Part shown: piece after piece, positions 57,447 to 64,000 of the stretch | How the letters are laid out: the number at the start of each line of letters is the position of its first letter | How positions within the stretch are numbered: the stretch's first letter is position 1 | Source: Pseudomonas putida | GTDB lineage: Bacteria; Pseudomonadota; Gammaproteobacteria; Pseudomonadales; Pseudomonadaceae | DNA: 64,000 nt | Reading direction: 5' to 3' | Assembly (NCBI RefSeq): GCF_001976065.1 | Contig: NZ_MNAH01000010.1 | Location: forward strand, 62,001 to 126,000 | The notes under the pieces: model-generated | Database searches by the model: none | The model's input: only the letters and a program-made list of their open reading frames with translations | Told to the model about the DNA's origin: nothing | Made by a program: the position numbers and the translations under genes

Positions 57447-57479
57447 CAATTTGATTGATAGCTCGGCAAATTGCAATTT
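57447..57479. promoter_or_regulatory. Candidate LysR operator of phnWX
   Basis: CAATTTG (57447-57453) and CAAATTG (57467-57473) are perfect inverted arms with a 13-base spacer. Overlapping the right arm is the 12-base palindrome AAATTGCAATTT (57468-57479). Both lie in the 109-base region between the LysR gene and phnW. Confidence 0.5.
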
Positions 57480-57520
57480 AAGTCCCATAGCTTCATCCCA
57501 TCGATTGCGAGGACACGAGA

Positions 57521-58630
57521 ATGAGTACTGCCGCCCCCATCCTGCTCACCCCCGGCCCTTTGACCACGTCGGCCCGCACCCGCCAGGCGATGATGGTTGA
57601 CTGGGGTTCATGGGATGACCGCTTCAACCAGCTGACCGCCAGCCTCTGCGAACAACTGCTGGCGATCATCAACGGCGCTGCCAGCCACCACTGCGTGCCC
57701 CTGCAAGGCAGCGGCACCTTCGCCGTCGAAGCGGCCATCGGCACCCTGGTGCCGCGCAACGGCAAGGTCCTGGTGCTGATCAACGGCGCCTACGGCAAAC
57801 GCCTGGCGAAGATCTGCGAAGTCCTCGGGCGCTCATTCAGCACTTTCGAAACTGCCGAAGACGAACCGACCACTGCCGCCGATGTCGACCGCCTGCTACG
57901 CGCCGATAGCGGAATCACTCATGTAGCCCTGATTCACTGCGAAACCAGCACCGGCATCCTCAATCCGCTGCCGGAAATCGCCCAGGTGGTCGAGCAACAC
58001 GGCAAACGCCTGATCATCGATGCGATGAGCTCTTTCGGCGCGCTGCCGGTGGACGCCCAACGGGTGCCGTTCGATGCGCTGATCGCCGCTTCCGGCAAAT
58101 GCCTGGAAGGCGTGCCGGGCATGGGTTTCGTGTTCGCCCGCAAGGAATCCCTGGCCAACGCCGCCGGCAACTCGCACTCCCTGGCGATGGACCTGCACGA
58201 CCAGCACAGCTACATGGCCAAGACCGGGCAATGGCGCTTCACCCCGCCAACCCACGTGGTCGCCGCGCTGCACGAAGCCCTGGTGCAATACAACGAAGAA
58301 GGCGGCCTGCCCGCCCGGCACCGGCGCTATGCCGCCAACTGCCAGGCCCTGATGGAAGAGATGGCCGGGCTGGGCCTGCGCAGCTTCCTGCCGGCGGCCA
58401 TCCAGGCACCGATCATCGCCACCTTCCACGCGCCGAAAGATCCGCGTTACCAGTTCAAGGAATTCTACGAGCGGGTCAAGGCCAAGGGTTACATCCTCTA
58501 CCCCGGCAAGCTGACCCAGGTCGAGACGTTCCGTGTGGGCTGCATTGGCCATGTGCAACCTGCAGAAATGCGCGAAGCCGTCGCGGCCATCGGCGAAGTG
58601 TTGCGCGAGATGGAAGTGCTGGAGATCTAA
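57521..58630 (+). CDS. phnW: 2-aminoethylphosphonate-pyruvate transaminase
   Basis: This 369-residue PLP enzyme moves the amino group of 2-aminoethylphosphonate to pyruvate, giving phosphonoacetaldehyde and alanine. The class V aminotransferase features are LLTPGPLTTS at the start, PLQGSGTFAVEA (cofactor phosphate), IIDAMSSFGA and the Schiff-base Lys193 in AASGKCLEGVPGMGF. The Arg in TFRVGCIGHV binds the substrate carboxylate. It is co-directional with phnX 56 bases downstream. Confidence 0.96.
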   Translation: MSTAAPILLTPGPLTTSARTRQAMMVDWGSWDDRFNQLTASLCEQLLAIINGAASHHCVPLQGSGTFAVEAAIGTLVPRNGKVLVLINGAYGKRLAKICEVLGRSFSTFETAEDEPTTAADVDRLLRADSGITHVALIHCETSTGILNPLPEIAQVVEQHGKRLIIDAMSSFGALPVDAQRVPFDALIAASGKCLEGVPGMGFVFARKESLANAAGNSHSLAMDLHDQHSYMAKTGQWRFTPPTHVVAALHEALVQYNEEGGLPARHRRYAANCQALMEEMAGLGLRSFLPAAIQAPIIATFHAPKDPRYQFKEFYERVKAKGYILYPGKLTQVETFRVGCIGHVQPAEMREAVAAIGEVLREMEVLEI

Positions 58631-58686
58631 CCCGCACCACAGTTGAAGCAGCCCCCAATTAGCCAGTTGCCAAAGGATTTCCAGAC

Positions 58687-59514
58687 ATGAACTACACCAA
58701 CCCAACCCAACTGCAAGCCGCCATCCTCGACTGGGCCGGCACCGTGGTCGACTTCGGCTCGTTCGCACCGACGCAGATTTTCGTCGAGGCCTTCGCCGAA
58801 TTCGACGTCCAGGTCTCCATCGAAGAAGCCCGTGGCCCGATGGGCATGGGCAAGTGGGACCACATCCGCACCCTGTGTGACCAGCCGCAAGTCGCCGAGC
58901 GTTATCGCAAGGTGTTCGGTCGCACGCCGACCGACGATGACGTCACCGCCATCTACCAGCGTTTCATGCCGCTGCAGATCGAGAAAATCGCCGAACACTC
59001 GGCGCTGATTCCCGGCGCCCTGGACACCATTGCCGGCTTGCGCGAACAGGGGATCAAGATCGGTTCCTGCTCCGGTTATCCGAAACAGGTCATGGACAAA
59101 GTCGTCGAACTGGCCGCCACCAACGGTTATGTGGCCGACCACGTGGTTGCCACCGACGAAGTGCCGAACGGCCGCCCATGGCCCGCCCAGGCATTGGCTA
59201 ACGTGATCGCGCTGGGCATCGACGACGTCGCCGCGTGTGTGAAGATCGACGACACCGTGCCGGGCATCCTCGAAGGTCGTCGTGCTGGCATGTGGACCGT
59301 CGCGCTGATCTGCTCGGGCAACGCGCTGGGCCTGGACTACGAAGGCTACCGCGCCCTGGGCAGCGATCAACTGGCCAGCGAGCGCAAGCGCATCCACGCC
59401 CTGTTCGAAGGCTCGCGCCCGCACTACATGATCGACACCATCACCGATCTGCCGCAGGTGATTGCCGACATCAACCAGCGCCTGGCCAAAGGCGAGATGC
59501 CGCAAACCAGCTGA
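58687..59514 (+). CDS. phnX: Phosphonoacetaldehyde hydrolase
   Basis: This 275-residue HAD-family enzyme cleaves the C-P bond of phosphonoacetaldehyde to acetaldehyde and phosphate. The nucleophile is Asp15 in AAILDWAGTVVDFGS. The cap-domain lysine that forms the Schiff base is Lys56 in PMGMGKWDHI, the next HAD motif is SCSGYPKQVM, and the acidic metal site is VKIDDTVPGI. It completes the two-step pathway with PhnW. Confidence 0.96.
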   Translation: MNYTNPTQLQAAILDWAGTVVDFGSFAPTQIFVEAFAEFDVQVSIEEARGPMGMGKWDHIRTLCDQPQVAERYRKVFGRTPTDDDVTAIYQRFMPLQIEKIAEHSALIPGALDTIAGLREQGIKIGSCSGYPKQVMDKVVELAATNGYVADHVVATDEVPNGRPWPAQALANVIALGIDDVAACVKIDDTVPGILEGRRAGMWTVALICSGNALGLDYEGYRALGSDQLASERKRIHALFEGSRPHYMIDTITDLPQVIADINQRLAKGEMPQTS

Positions 59515-59524
59515 TCCCAGAATT

Positions 59525-59573
59525 CGCATACCCCACTCTAGGAGCGAGCTCCTACAGTGGGGTATGCGTTTTG
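59525..59573 (+). terminator. phnWX terminator
   Basis: CGCATACCCCACT and AGTGGGGTATGCG form a long stem whose top, TAGGAGC-GAGCTCCTA, is also self-complementary. GTTTTGC follows. It looks like a terminator with a repeat-like insert at its tip. Confidence 0.78.
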
Positions 59574-59702
59574 CTGTCAATTACCTGAACAGCGCAACCA
59601 GCGTCATTGAGTCACAGGCAAGTGCGGTGAAACAGGATTACAGTTAAAGCGCGCCGTCGATCAAGAACGGTGGCTTCAAACCGGACCTGTGAGGAACACC
59701 GT

Positions 59703-60269
59703 ATGCCGTGGAAAAACTCCGACTCGCGCTACAGCACCGTCTCGATCGCGCTGCACTGGTTGATGCTGGTCCTGCTGGCGCTGGTCTACGCCTGCATCGA
59801 ACTGCGCGGTCTGTTTCCCAAGGGCAGCGGTGGGCGAACGCTGATCGTCGAATCGCACTTCATGCTCGGCCTGACCGTCTTCGTGCTGGTCTGGCTACGC
59901 TTGTTCGCCCGCAGCCTCGGCCCGGCCCCGCGGATCTTTCCGGCCTCGCCCAAGTGGCAAACGGTGCTGGCCAGGTTGATGCACTGGGCGCTGTACATCT
60001 TCATGATCACCATGCCGATCCTGGGCTGGTTGGTCACCAGCGCCAAAGGTAACCAGGTGATGTTCTACGGCTTCGACCTGCCCCTGCTCATCGAGCAAGA
60101 CAAGGACCTGGCCAAGCGGATCCAGGGCTGGCACGAGCTCGGGGGCACCCTCGGCTACTGGCTGATCGGCCTGCACGCCGTCGCCGGGCTATATCACCAC
60201 TATGTGGTGGGCGATAACACCTTGCTGCGGATGATGCCCAAGCGGGTGAACCGCAATACCGGAAGCTGA
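59703..60269 (+). CDS. Cytochrome b561 family protein
   Basis: This 188-residue membrane protein has four predicted helices. Candidate haem ligands are His18 in SIALHWLMLV, the His in ESHFMLGLTVF, and histidines in the last two helices (GWHELGGTLGYWLIGLHAVAGL and YHHYV region). This is the pattern of bacterial di-haem b561, which passes electrons between quinol and periplasmic acceptors or superoxide. GAGGA precedes the ATG. Confidence 0.9.
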   Translation: MPWKNSDSRYSTVSIALHWLMLVLLALVYACIELRGLFPKGSGGRTLIVESHFMLGLTVFVLVWLRLFARSLGPAPRIFPASPKWQTVLARLMHWALYIFMITMPILGWLVTSAKGNQVMFYGFDLPLLIEQDKDLAKRIQGWHELGGTLGYWLIGLHAVAGLYHHYVVGDNTLLRMMPKRVNRNTGS

Positions 60270-60281
60270 CGCAAATCAAAT

Positions 60282-60303
60282 GTGGGAGCAAGCCCGCTCC
60301 CAC
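60282..60303. repeat. Compact palindrome between b561 and desulfhydrase genes
   Basis: GTGGGAGC-AAGCCC-GCTCCCAC, a collapsed form of the REP pair in which the arms are only six bases apart. It sits between convergent genes and may act as a terminator for both. Confidence 0.7.
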
Positions 60304-60321
60304 AATGGATTGCGGTGCTTT

Positions 60322-61248
60322 TCAGGTTTCGGAGCTAAAACCCCGGCGGCCCTGCAAGCCGCCAGTGTGGATAAAGATCAGCCGCGTGCCCGGGGTGAAC
60401 TTCCCCGCTTCGACCTGCTGTTTCAGCGCCAGCAACGCCTTGCCGGTGTACAGCGGCTCCAGTGGAATGCCGCTGGCCTGTTCGGTCTGCTCGATGAATT
60501 CGAGCAACGTCGAATCGACCTTGGCAAAACCACCGCGGCTGGCGTCGAACAGTTCATAAGACGAATGATTCACCCCCGCCTGCGCCAGGATGCGCTCGAC
60601 CTGCTGTGCCACACCATGATCATCGGGCACCGCCAGCGCTCCGTAGACCGGGTGCTCACCCGCTTCGGCCATGACCAGGCCGGCCAGGGTCGTGCCGGTC
60701 CCGCAGGCCAGCCACCAAGCGTCATAGTCGGTCCAGCCCAGATCATTCAGTTGCCGGCAGGCCAATGCTTTGAGTTGCACGCAGCCCTTGGCCCCTGGCA
60801 TACCCCCGCCGCCTTCCGGAACCGCAACCAGATCCGGATACCGCGCCTGCCATGGCTCCCAGAAACCCGCTTCATTACGCGCCCGATAGCCGCCATAACC
60901 AAGCCAGTGCAGTTGCATGCCGAACGCCTGCAGATCGTTCACCGTCGGCGTTGGCTGAGGGTGCCCGCGCAACAGGCCGACCGTGGCGAAACCGAAACGC
61001 TTGCCGGCAGCGGCCAGGGCGTGCAGGTGATTGGAATGCGCTCCGCCGAGGCTGATGATGCCTTTGGCGCCTGCCTGGTCAGCGGCCTTGAGGTGTTCGG
61101 TGAGCTTGAACCATTTGTTGCCGCTGATCAGCGGGTCGATCTGGTCCAGGCGCAGGATGGCGACTTCGATGCCGGCGGTGGTGAGCCAGTCGAGGTGCAG
61201 GGGGTCGAGGCGGGCTTGGGGTAGCCAGCTGGAAGCAGAAGAAAACAT
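60322..61248 (-). CDS. D-cysteine desulfhydrase / ACC deaminase-like PLP enzyme
   Basis: This 308-residue fold-type II PLP protein has the cofactor lysine in LISGNKWFKL (Lys45), SLGGAHSNHLHALAAAG binding the substrate carboxylate, and CGTGTTLAGL binding the cofactor phosphate. This family includes D-cysteine desulfhydrase and 1-aminocyclopropane-1-carboxylate deaminase. The residues that distinguish them cannot be settled by eye, and its divergence from plant-associated AcdS favours a desulfhydrase or unknown amino-acid lyase role. It stands alone. Confidence 0.85.
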   Translation of the reverse strand: MFSSASSWLPQARLDPLHLDWLTTAGIEVAILRLDQIDPLISGNKWFKLTEHLKAADQAGAKGIISLGGAHSNHLHALAAAGKRFGFATVGLLRGHPQPTPTVNDLQAFGMQLHWLGYGGYRARNEAGFWEPWQARYPDLVAVPEGGGGMPGAKGCVQLKALACRQLNDLGWTDYDAWWLACGTGTTLAGLVMAEAGEHPVYGALAVPDDHGVAQQVERILAQAGVNHSSYELFDASRGGFAKVDSTLLEFIEQTEQASGIPLEPLYTGKALLALKQQVEAGKFTPGTRLIFIHTGGLQGRRGFSSET

Positions 61249-61302
61249 TGGCGCCTGATAGATCTCATGAGGAGCCAGTATTCTAGTCGCTCATAAGCAG
61301 CC

Positions 61303-61375
61303 ATCGCGAGCAGGCTCCCACAGGGGATCTATGACGTTCACAGATCCCTGTAGGAGCTGGCTTGCCAGCGAAGGC
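61303..61375. repeat. Degenerate repeat pair upstream of the desulfhydrase gene
   Basis: ATCGCGAGCAGGCTCCCACA on the left and CTGTAGGAGCTGGCTTGCCA on the right are one unit of each repeat type, with GGGATCT and AGATCCC between them forming an inner stem. Confidence 0.6.
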
Positions 61376-61398
61376 CATTGGCACGCGGGGCCTGCGTA

Positions 61399-63438
61399 TT
61401 ACAACTCAGCTGCCAATCGCGAACCCTGGTTGATCGCGCGCTTGGCATCCAGCTCCGCCGCGACATCCGCGCCGCCGATCAGATGCACGTTCTGCCCCGC
61501 CGCCACCAGGCCGTCCTGCAATTCGCGCAGCGGGTCCTGCCCGGCGCAGATCACGATGTTGTCCACCGGCAGCACTTGCGGTTCGCCGGTTTCGCCGATG
61601 CGGATGTGCAGGCCTTCGTCGTCGATCTTCAGGTATTCGACGCTGTTGAGCATCTGCACCTTCTTGTTCTTCAGACCGGTACGGTGAATCCAGCCGGTGG
61701 TCTTGCCCAGGCCGTCGCCGACCTTGGATTTCTTGCGTTGCAACAGGAACACTTCACGGGCCGGGGCATGGGGCGCCGCCTTGATGCCGGCGACACCGCC
61801 ACGGGCTTCCAGGTGCGTATCAATGCCCCACTCCTTCCAGAACTCATCACGGTTCAGGCTGGTGGCCTGGCCCTGGTGCACCAGGAATTCCGAGACGTCG
61901 AAGCCGATACCGCCGGCGCCGATCACCGCGACACGCTTGCCAACCGGTTTGCGCTCCAGGAGCACGTCCAGATAGCTCAGCACCTTGGCATTCTCGACGC
62001 CCGGAATCGCTGGCAAGCGCGGCGCGATACCGGTCGCCAGGATGATTTCGTCGTAGCCGCCCTCGACCAGTCTCGCCACATCGACACGAGTATTCAGGCA
62101 CACCTCGACGTTGGTGGTCTGCAACTTGCGGCCGAAGTAACGCAGGGTCTCGAAGAATTCTTCCTTGCCCGGCACCCGCTTGGCGACATTGAACTGGCCG
62201 CCGATTTCGCTGGCCGAATCAAACAGCGTCACCGCATGGCCACGCTCGGCCGCCACGGTCGCGGCGGACAGACCGGCTGGCCCGGCACCGACCACAGCGA
62301 TTTTCTTGATCTGCTGCACCGGCACATAGTTGAGTTCGGTCTCGTGGCAGGCACGCGGGTTGACCAGGCAGCTGGTCAGCTTGCCGCCGAAGGTGTGGTC
62401 CAGGCAGGCCTGGTTGCAACCGATGCAGGTGTTGATTTCATCAGCGCGGCCTTCAGCGGCCTTGTTGACGAAGTCCGGGTCGGCCAGGAACGGCCGCGCC
62501 ATGGAAACCATGTCGGCATCGCCCTCGGCGAGGATCTGCTCGGCGACTTCCGGGGTGTTGATGCGGTTGGTGGTGATCAACGGAATGTTCACAGAACCGC
62601 GCAGCTTGGCCGTGACCTTGCTGAAGGCCGCGCGCGGCACCTTGGTGGCAATGGTCGGAATCCGTGCTTCGTGCCAGCCGATACCGGTGTTGATGATCGT
62701 CGCACCGGCCTGCTCGATGGCCTTGGCCAGCAGCACGATTTCGTCCCAGGTGCTGCCGCCCTCGACCAGGTCGAGCATCGACAGGCGGAAAATGATGATG
62801 AAGTTCGGGCCAACCGCCTCCCGCACACGACGGACGATTTCCACCGGCAGGCGCATGCGGTTTTCGTAGCTGCCGCCCCAGCGGTCGGTACGGTGGTTGG
62901 TGTGGGCGGCGAGGAACTGGTTAATGAAATAACCTTCGGAGCCCATGATCTCGACGCCGTCGTACTCGGCCTGCTGGGCCAGGGTCGAGCAGGTGACGAA
63001 ATCGCTGATCTGCTTCTCGATGCCTTCCTCGTCCAGTTCCTTGGGCTTGAACGGGTTGATCGGCGCCTGGATGGCGCTTGGCGCGACCTGTTTCGGGCTG
63101 TAGGCATAACGACCGGCGTGGAGGATCTGCATGCAGATCTTGCCGCCCGCCTCGTGCACCGCGCGGGTGACGATGCGGTGCTTGAGCGCTTCTTCCTCGG
63201 TGGTCAGCTTGGCCGCGCCGGAATACACGCCGCCCTCGTCGTTCGGGCCAATACCGCCGGTGACCATCAGGCCGACACCGCCACGGGCACGCTCGGCGAA
63301 GTACGCCGCCATGCGCTCGAAACCGCCGGGCTTTTCCTCAAGGCCGGTGTGCATCGACCCCATCAGGGTGCGGTTGCGCAACGTGGTGAATCCCAGGTCC
63401 AGCGGGGCCAGCAGGTGCGGGTAATGGGCGGCGGTCAT
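61399..63438 (-). CDS. fadH: NADPH-dependent 2,4-dienoyl-CoA reductase
   Basis: This 679-residue enzyme reduces 2,4-dienoyl-CoA during oxidation of unsaturated fatty acids. An N-terminal Old Yellow Enzyme barrel with FMN comes first (GSEGYFINQFLAAHTNHRTD with the catalytic Tyr, and GIGWHEARIPT with the His). The 4Fe-4S cysteines follow in CIGCNQACLDHTFGGKLTSC, near residues 335-355, then an FAD/NADPH module (AVVGAGPAGLSAA and AVIGAGGIGFDVSE). The start MTAAHYPHLLAPLDLGF follows GGAG; four further in-frame residues upstream are not needed. It stands alone. Confidence 0.95.
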   Translation of the reverse strand: MTAAHYPHLLAPLDLGFTTLRNRTLMGSMHTGLEEKPGGFERMAAYFAERARGGVGLMVTGGIGPNDEGGVYSGAAKLTTEEEALKHRIVTRAVHEAGGKICMQILHAGRYAYSPKQVAPSAIQAPINPFKPKELDEEGIEKQISDFVTCSTLAQQAEYDGVEIMGSEGYFINQFLAAHTNHRTDRWGGSYENRMRLPVEIVRRVREAVGPNFIIIFRLSMLDLVEGGSTWDEIVLLAKAIEQAGATIINTGIGWHEARIPTIATKVPRAAFSKVTAKLRGSVNIPLITTNRINTPEVAEQILAEGDADMVSMARPFLADPDFVNKAAEGRADEINTCIGCNQACLDHTFGGKLTSCLVNPRACHETELNYVPVQQIKKIAVVGAGPAGLSAATVAAERGHAVTLFDSASEIGGQFNVAKRVPGKEEFFETLRYFGRKLQTTNVEVCLNTRVDVARLVEGGYDEIILATGIAPRLPAIPGVENAKVLSYLDVLLERKPVGKRVAVIGAGGIGFDVSEFLVHQGQATSLNRDEFWKEWGIDTHLEARGGVAGIKAAPHAPAREVFLLQRKKSKVGDGLGKTTGWIHRTGLKNKKVQMLNSVEYLKIDDEGLHIRIGETGEPQVLPVDNIVICAGQDPLRELQDGLVAAGQNVHLIGGADVAAELDAKRAINQGSRLAAEL

Positions 63439-63578
63439 CGGTAACTCCACAGCGAGCGATCACGGAAAAAGCGGGCGCTCTACGGCACCCGTCAGTCATG
63501 TTCGACAGACTAAGAGTCCAACCGCTGGCGCTCAATGACCGAAACTGACAACTTAATGATCCAAATGCGCAGCGGTGT

Positions 63579-64000
63579 TCAAGCTGGCGTCCCCAACAAC
63601 TGGCTCAACACGGCGCGCAACTTGCCGGGTTTAACCGGTTTGTTCAGCAGCGGCGCTTCGAGCCGTTGCAACGACCGCCGGCACTGATCGGTACGGTCCG
63701 CGGTGATGATCACCGCAGGAATGGCCTGGTGGTAATGCTCGCGCAAATGCCTGACCACATCACATCCCACCACGCCGTGGTCCAGGTGATAGTCCGCCAG
63801 GATCAGTTCCGGGGCCTGGCCGGCCAGGGCCGCCAGCGCCGAGTGTTCATCGGTGGCGGTGACCACGTCGCAGCCCCACTGCCCGAGCAACGCACTCATG
63901 CTCTCGAGGATGCTCACTTCATTGTCCAGCACCAGCAAGCGCCGGCCCGGCAACGGATTACCGGTGCCCGGTTGCGGCGCCGCGAGGCTGATGGGCAACG
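63579..64000 (-). CDS. Receiver-domain protein, C-terminal part (probably hybrid sensor kinase)
   Basis: The reading frame runs off the right edge, so the start is outside the window. The visible 139 residues are a response-regulator receiver domain: RLLVLDNEVSILESMSALL with the acidic pocket, the phosphorylatable Asp in ELILADYHLD, AVIITAD, and the conserved Lys in LLNKPVKPGKL. A linker rich in Pro/Gly (APQPGTGNPLPG) precedes it. A terminal receiver after such a linker is typical of hybrid histidine kinases, but a separate response regulator cannot be excluded. Confidence 0.8.
   Translation of the reverse strand, partial: LPISLAAPQPGTGNPLPGRRLLVLDNEVSILESMSALLGQWGCDVVTATDEHSALAALAGQAPELILADYHLDHGVVGCDVVRHLREHYHQAIPAVIITADRTDQCRRSLQRLEAPLLNKPVKPGKLRAVLSQLLGTPA

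Overview
This window is chromosomal DNA from a Pseudomonas of the P. fluorescens lineage. The evidence is the gene order, which runs bpt-infA-clpA-clpS-cspD-icd-idh-nudix-mnmA-hflD-purB-aceA-nuoA-N and, elsewhere, cysS-glnS-ppiB-lpxH. The fused nuoCD gene, strongly G/C-ending codons, and many copies of the GTGGGAGCGGGCTTGCTCGCGA-type REP palindrome point the same way. I see no rRNA, tRNA, CRISPR array, transposase or prophage. The assignment comes from remembered synteny and sequence style, not from a database search.

Layout. 1-4.1 kb: an N-degron proteolysis group (end of bpt, infA, clpA, clpS) and cspD. 4.1-8.1 kb: two unrelated NADP isocitrate dehydrogenases (icd and the monomeric idh), divergently transcribed. 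8.3-14.7 kb: a Nudix hydrolase, mnmA-hflD, purB, the ribosomal oxygenase roxA overlapping a GNAT acetyltransferase gene, and a small exported secretin-like protein. 15.2-16.5 kb: aceA (isocitrate lyase) behind a 476-base non-coding leader. 17.1-32.1 kb: the complete respiratory complex I operon nuoA-N. 32.3-38.3 kb: a six-gene glycerol/polyol-type ABC importer operon on the minus strand (ATPase, ATPase, permease, permease, DUF2160 membrane protein, large binding protein). Its sigma-54 regulator is divergent at 38.6-40.5 kb. 40.7-45.3 kb: cysS and glnS (minus), ppiB and lpxH (plus). 45.3-50.2 kb: a marR-outer membrane factor-emrA-emrB drug efflux operon. 50.4-56.5 kb: an AFG1/ZapE-type ATPase, a YebC-family protein, an isolated short VgrG-like protein, an OPA-family transporter and a divergent LysR regulator. 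56.5-59.5 kb: 2-aminoethylphosphonate degradation (LysR, phnW, phnX). 59.7-64 kb: cytochrome b561, a D-cysteine desulfhydrase/ACC deaminase-like enzyme, fadH and the C-terminal end of a receiver-domain protein running off the window.

How the genes work together. Icd, Idh and AceA all consume isocitrate, so the first 16.5 kb holds the branch between the TCA cycle and the glyoxylate shunt. The nuo operon re-oxidises the NADH produced. Bpt, ClpS and ClpA form the leucyl-transfer, recognition and unfolding steps of the bacterial N-degron route. PhnW and PhnX convert 2-aminoethylphosphonate to acetaldehyde and phosphate, and the nearby OPA transporter with its own LysR is a candidate uptake system.

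Most of the window is conserved core genome. The most interesting locus is the ABC importer. Its two ATPases carry complementary defects that would combine into one degenerate and one canonical ATP site. The intergenic region to its regulator holds a near-consensus -24/-12 promoter and an array of six TGAACA repeats. Other points worth checking are twin identical palindromes before the marR gene, inverted repeats ahead of aceA, nuoA and phnW, a terminator-like hairpin inside the nuo operon, and the short orphan VgrG. I did not find a clearly new defence or mobile system.
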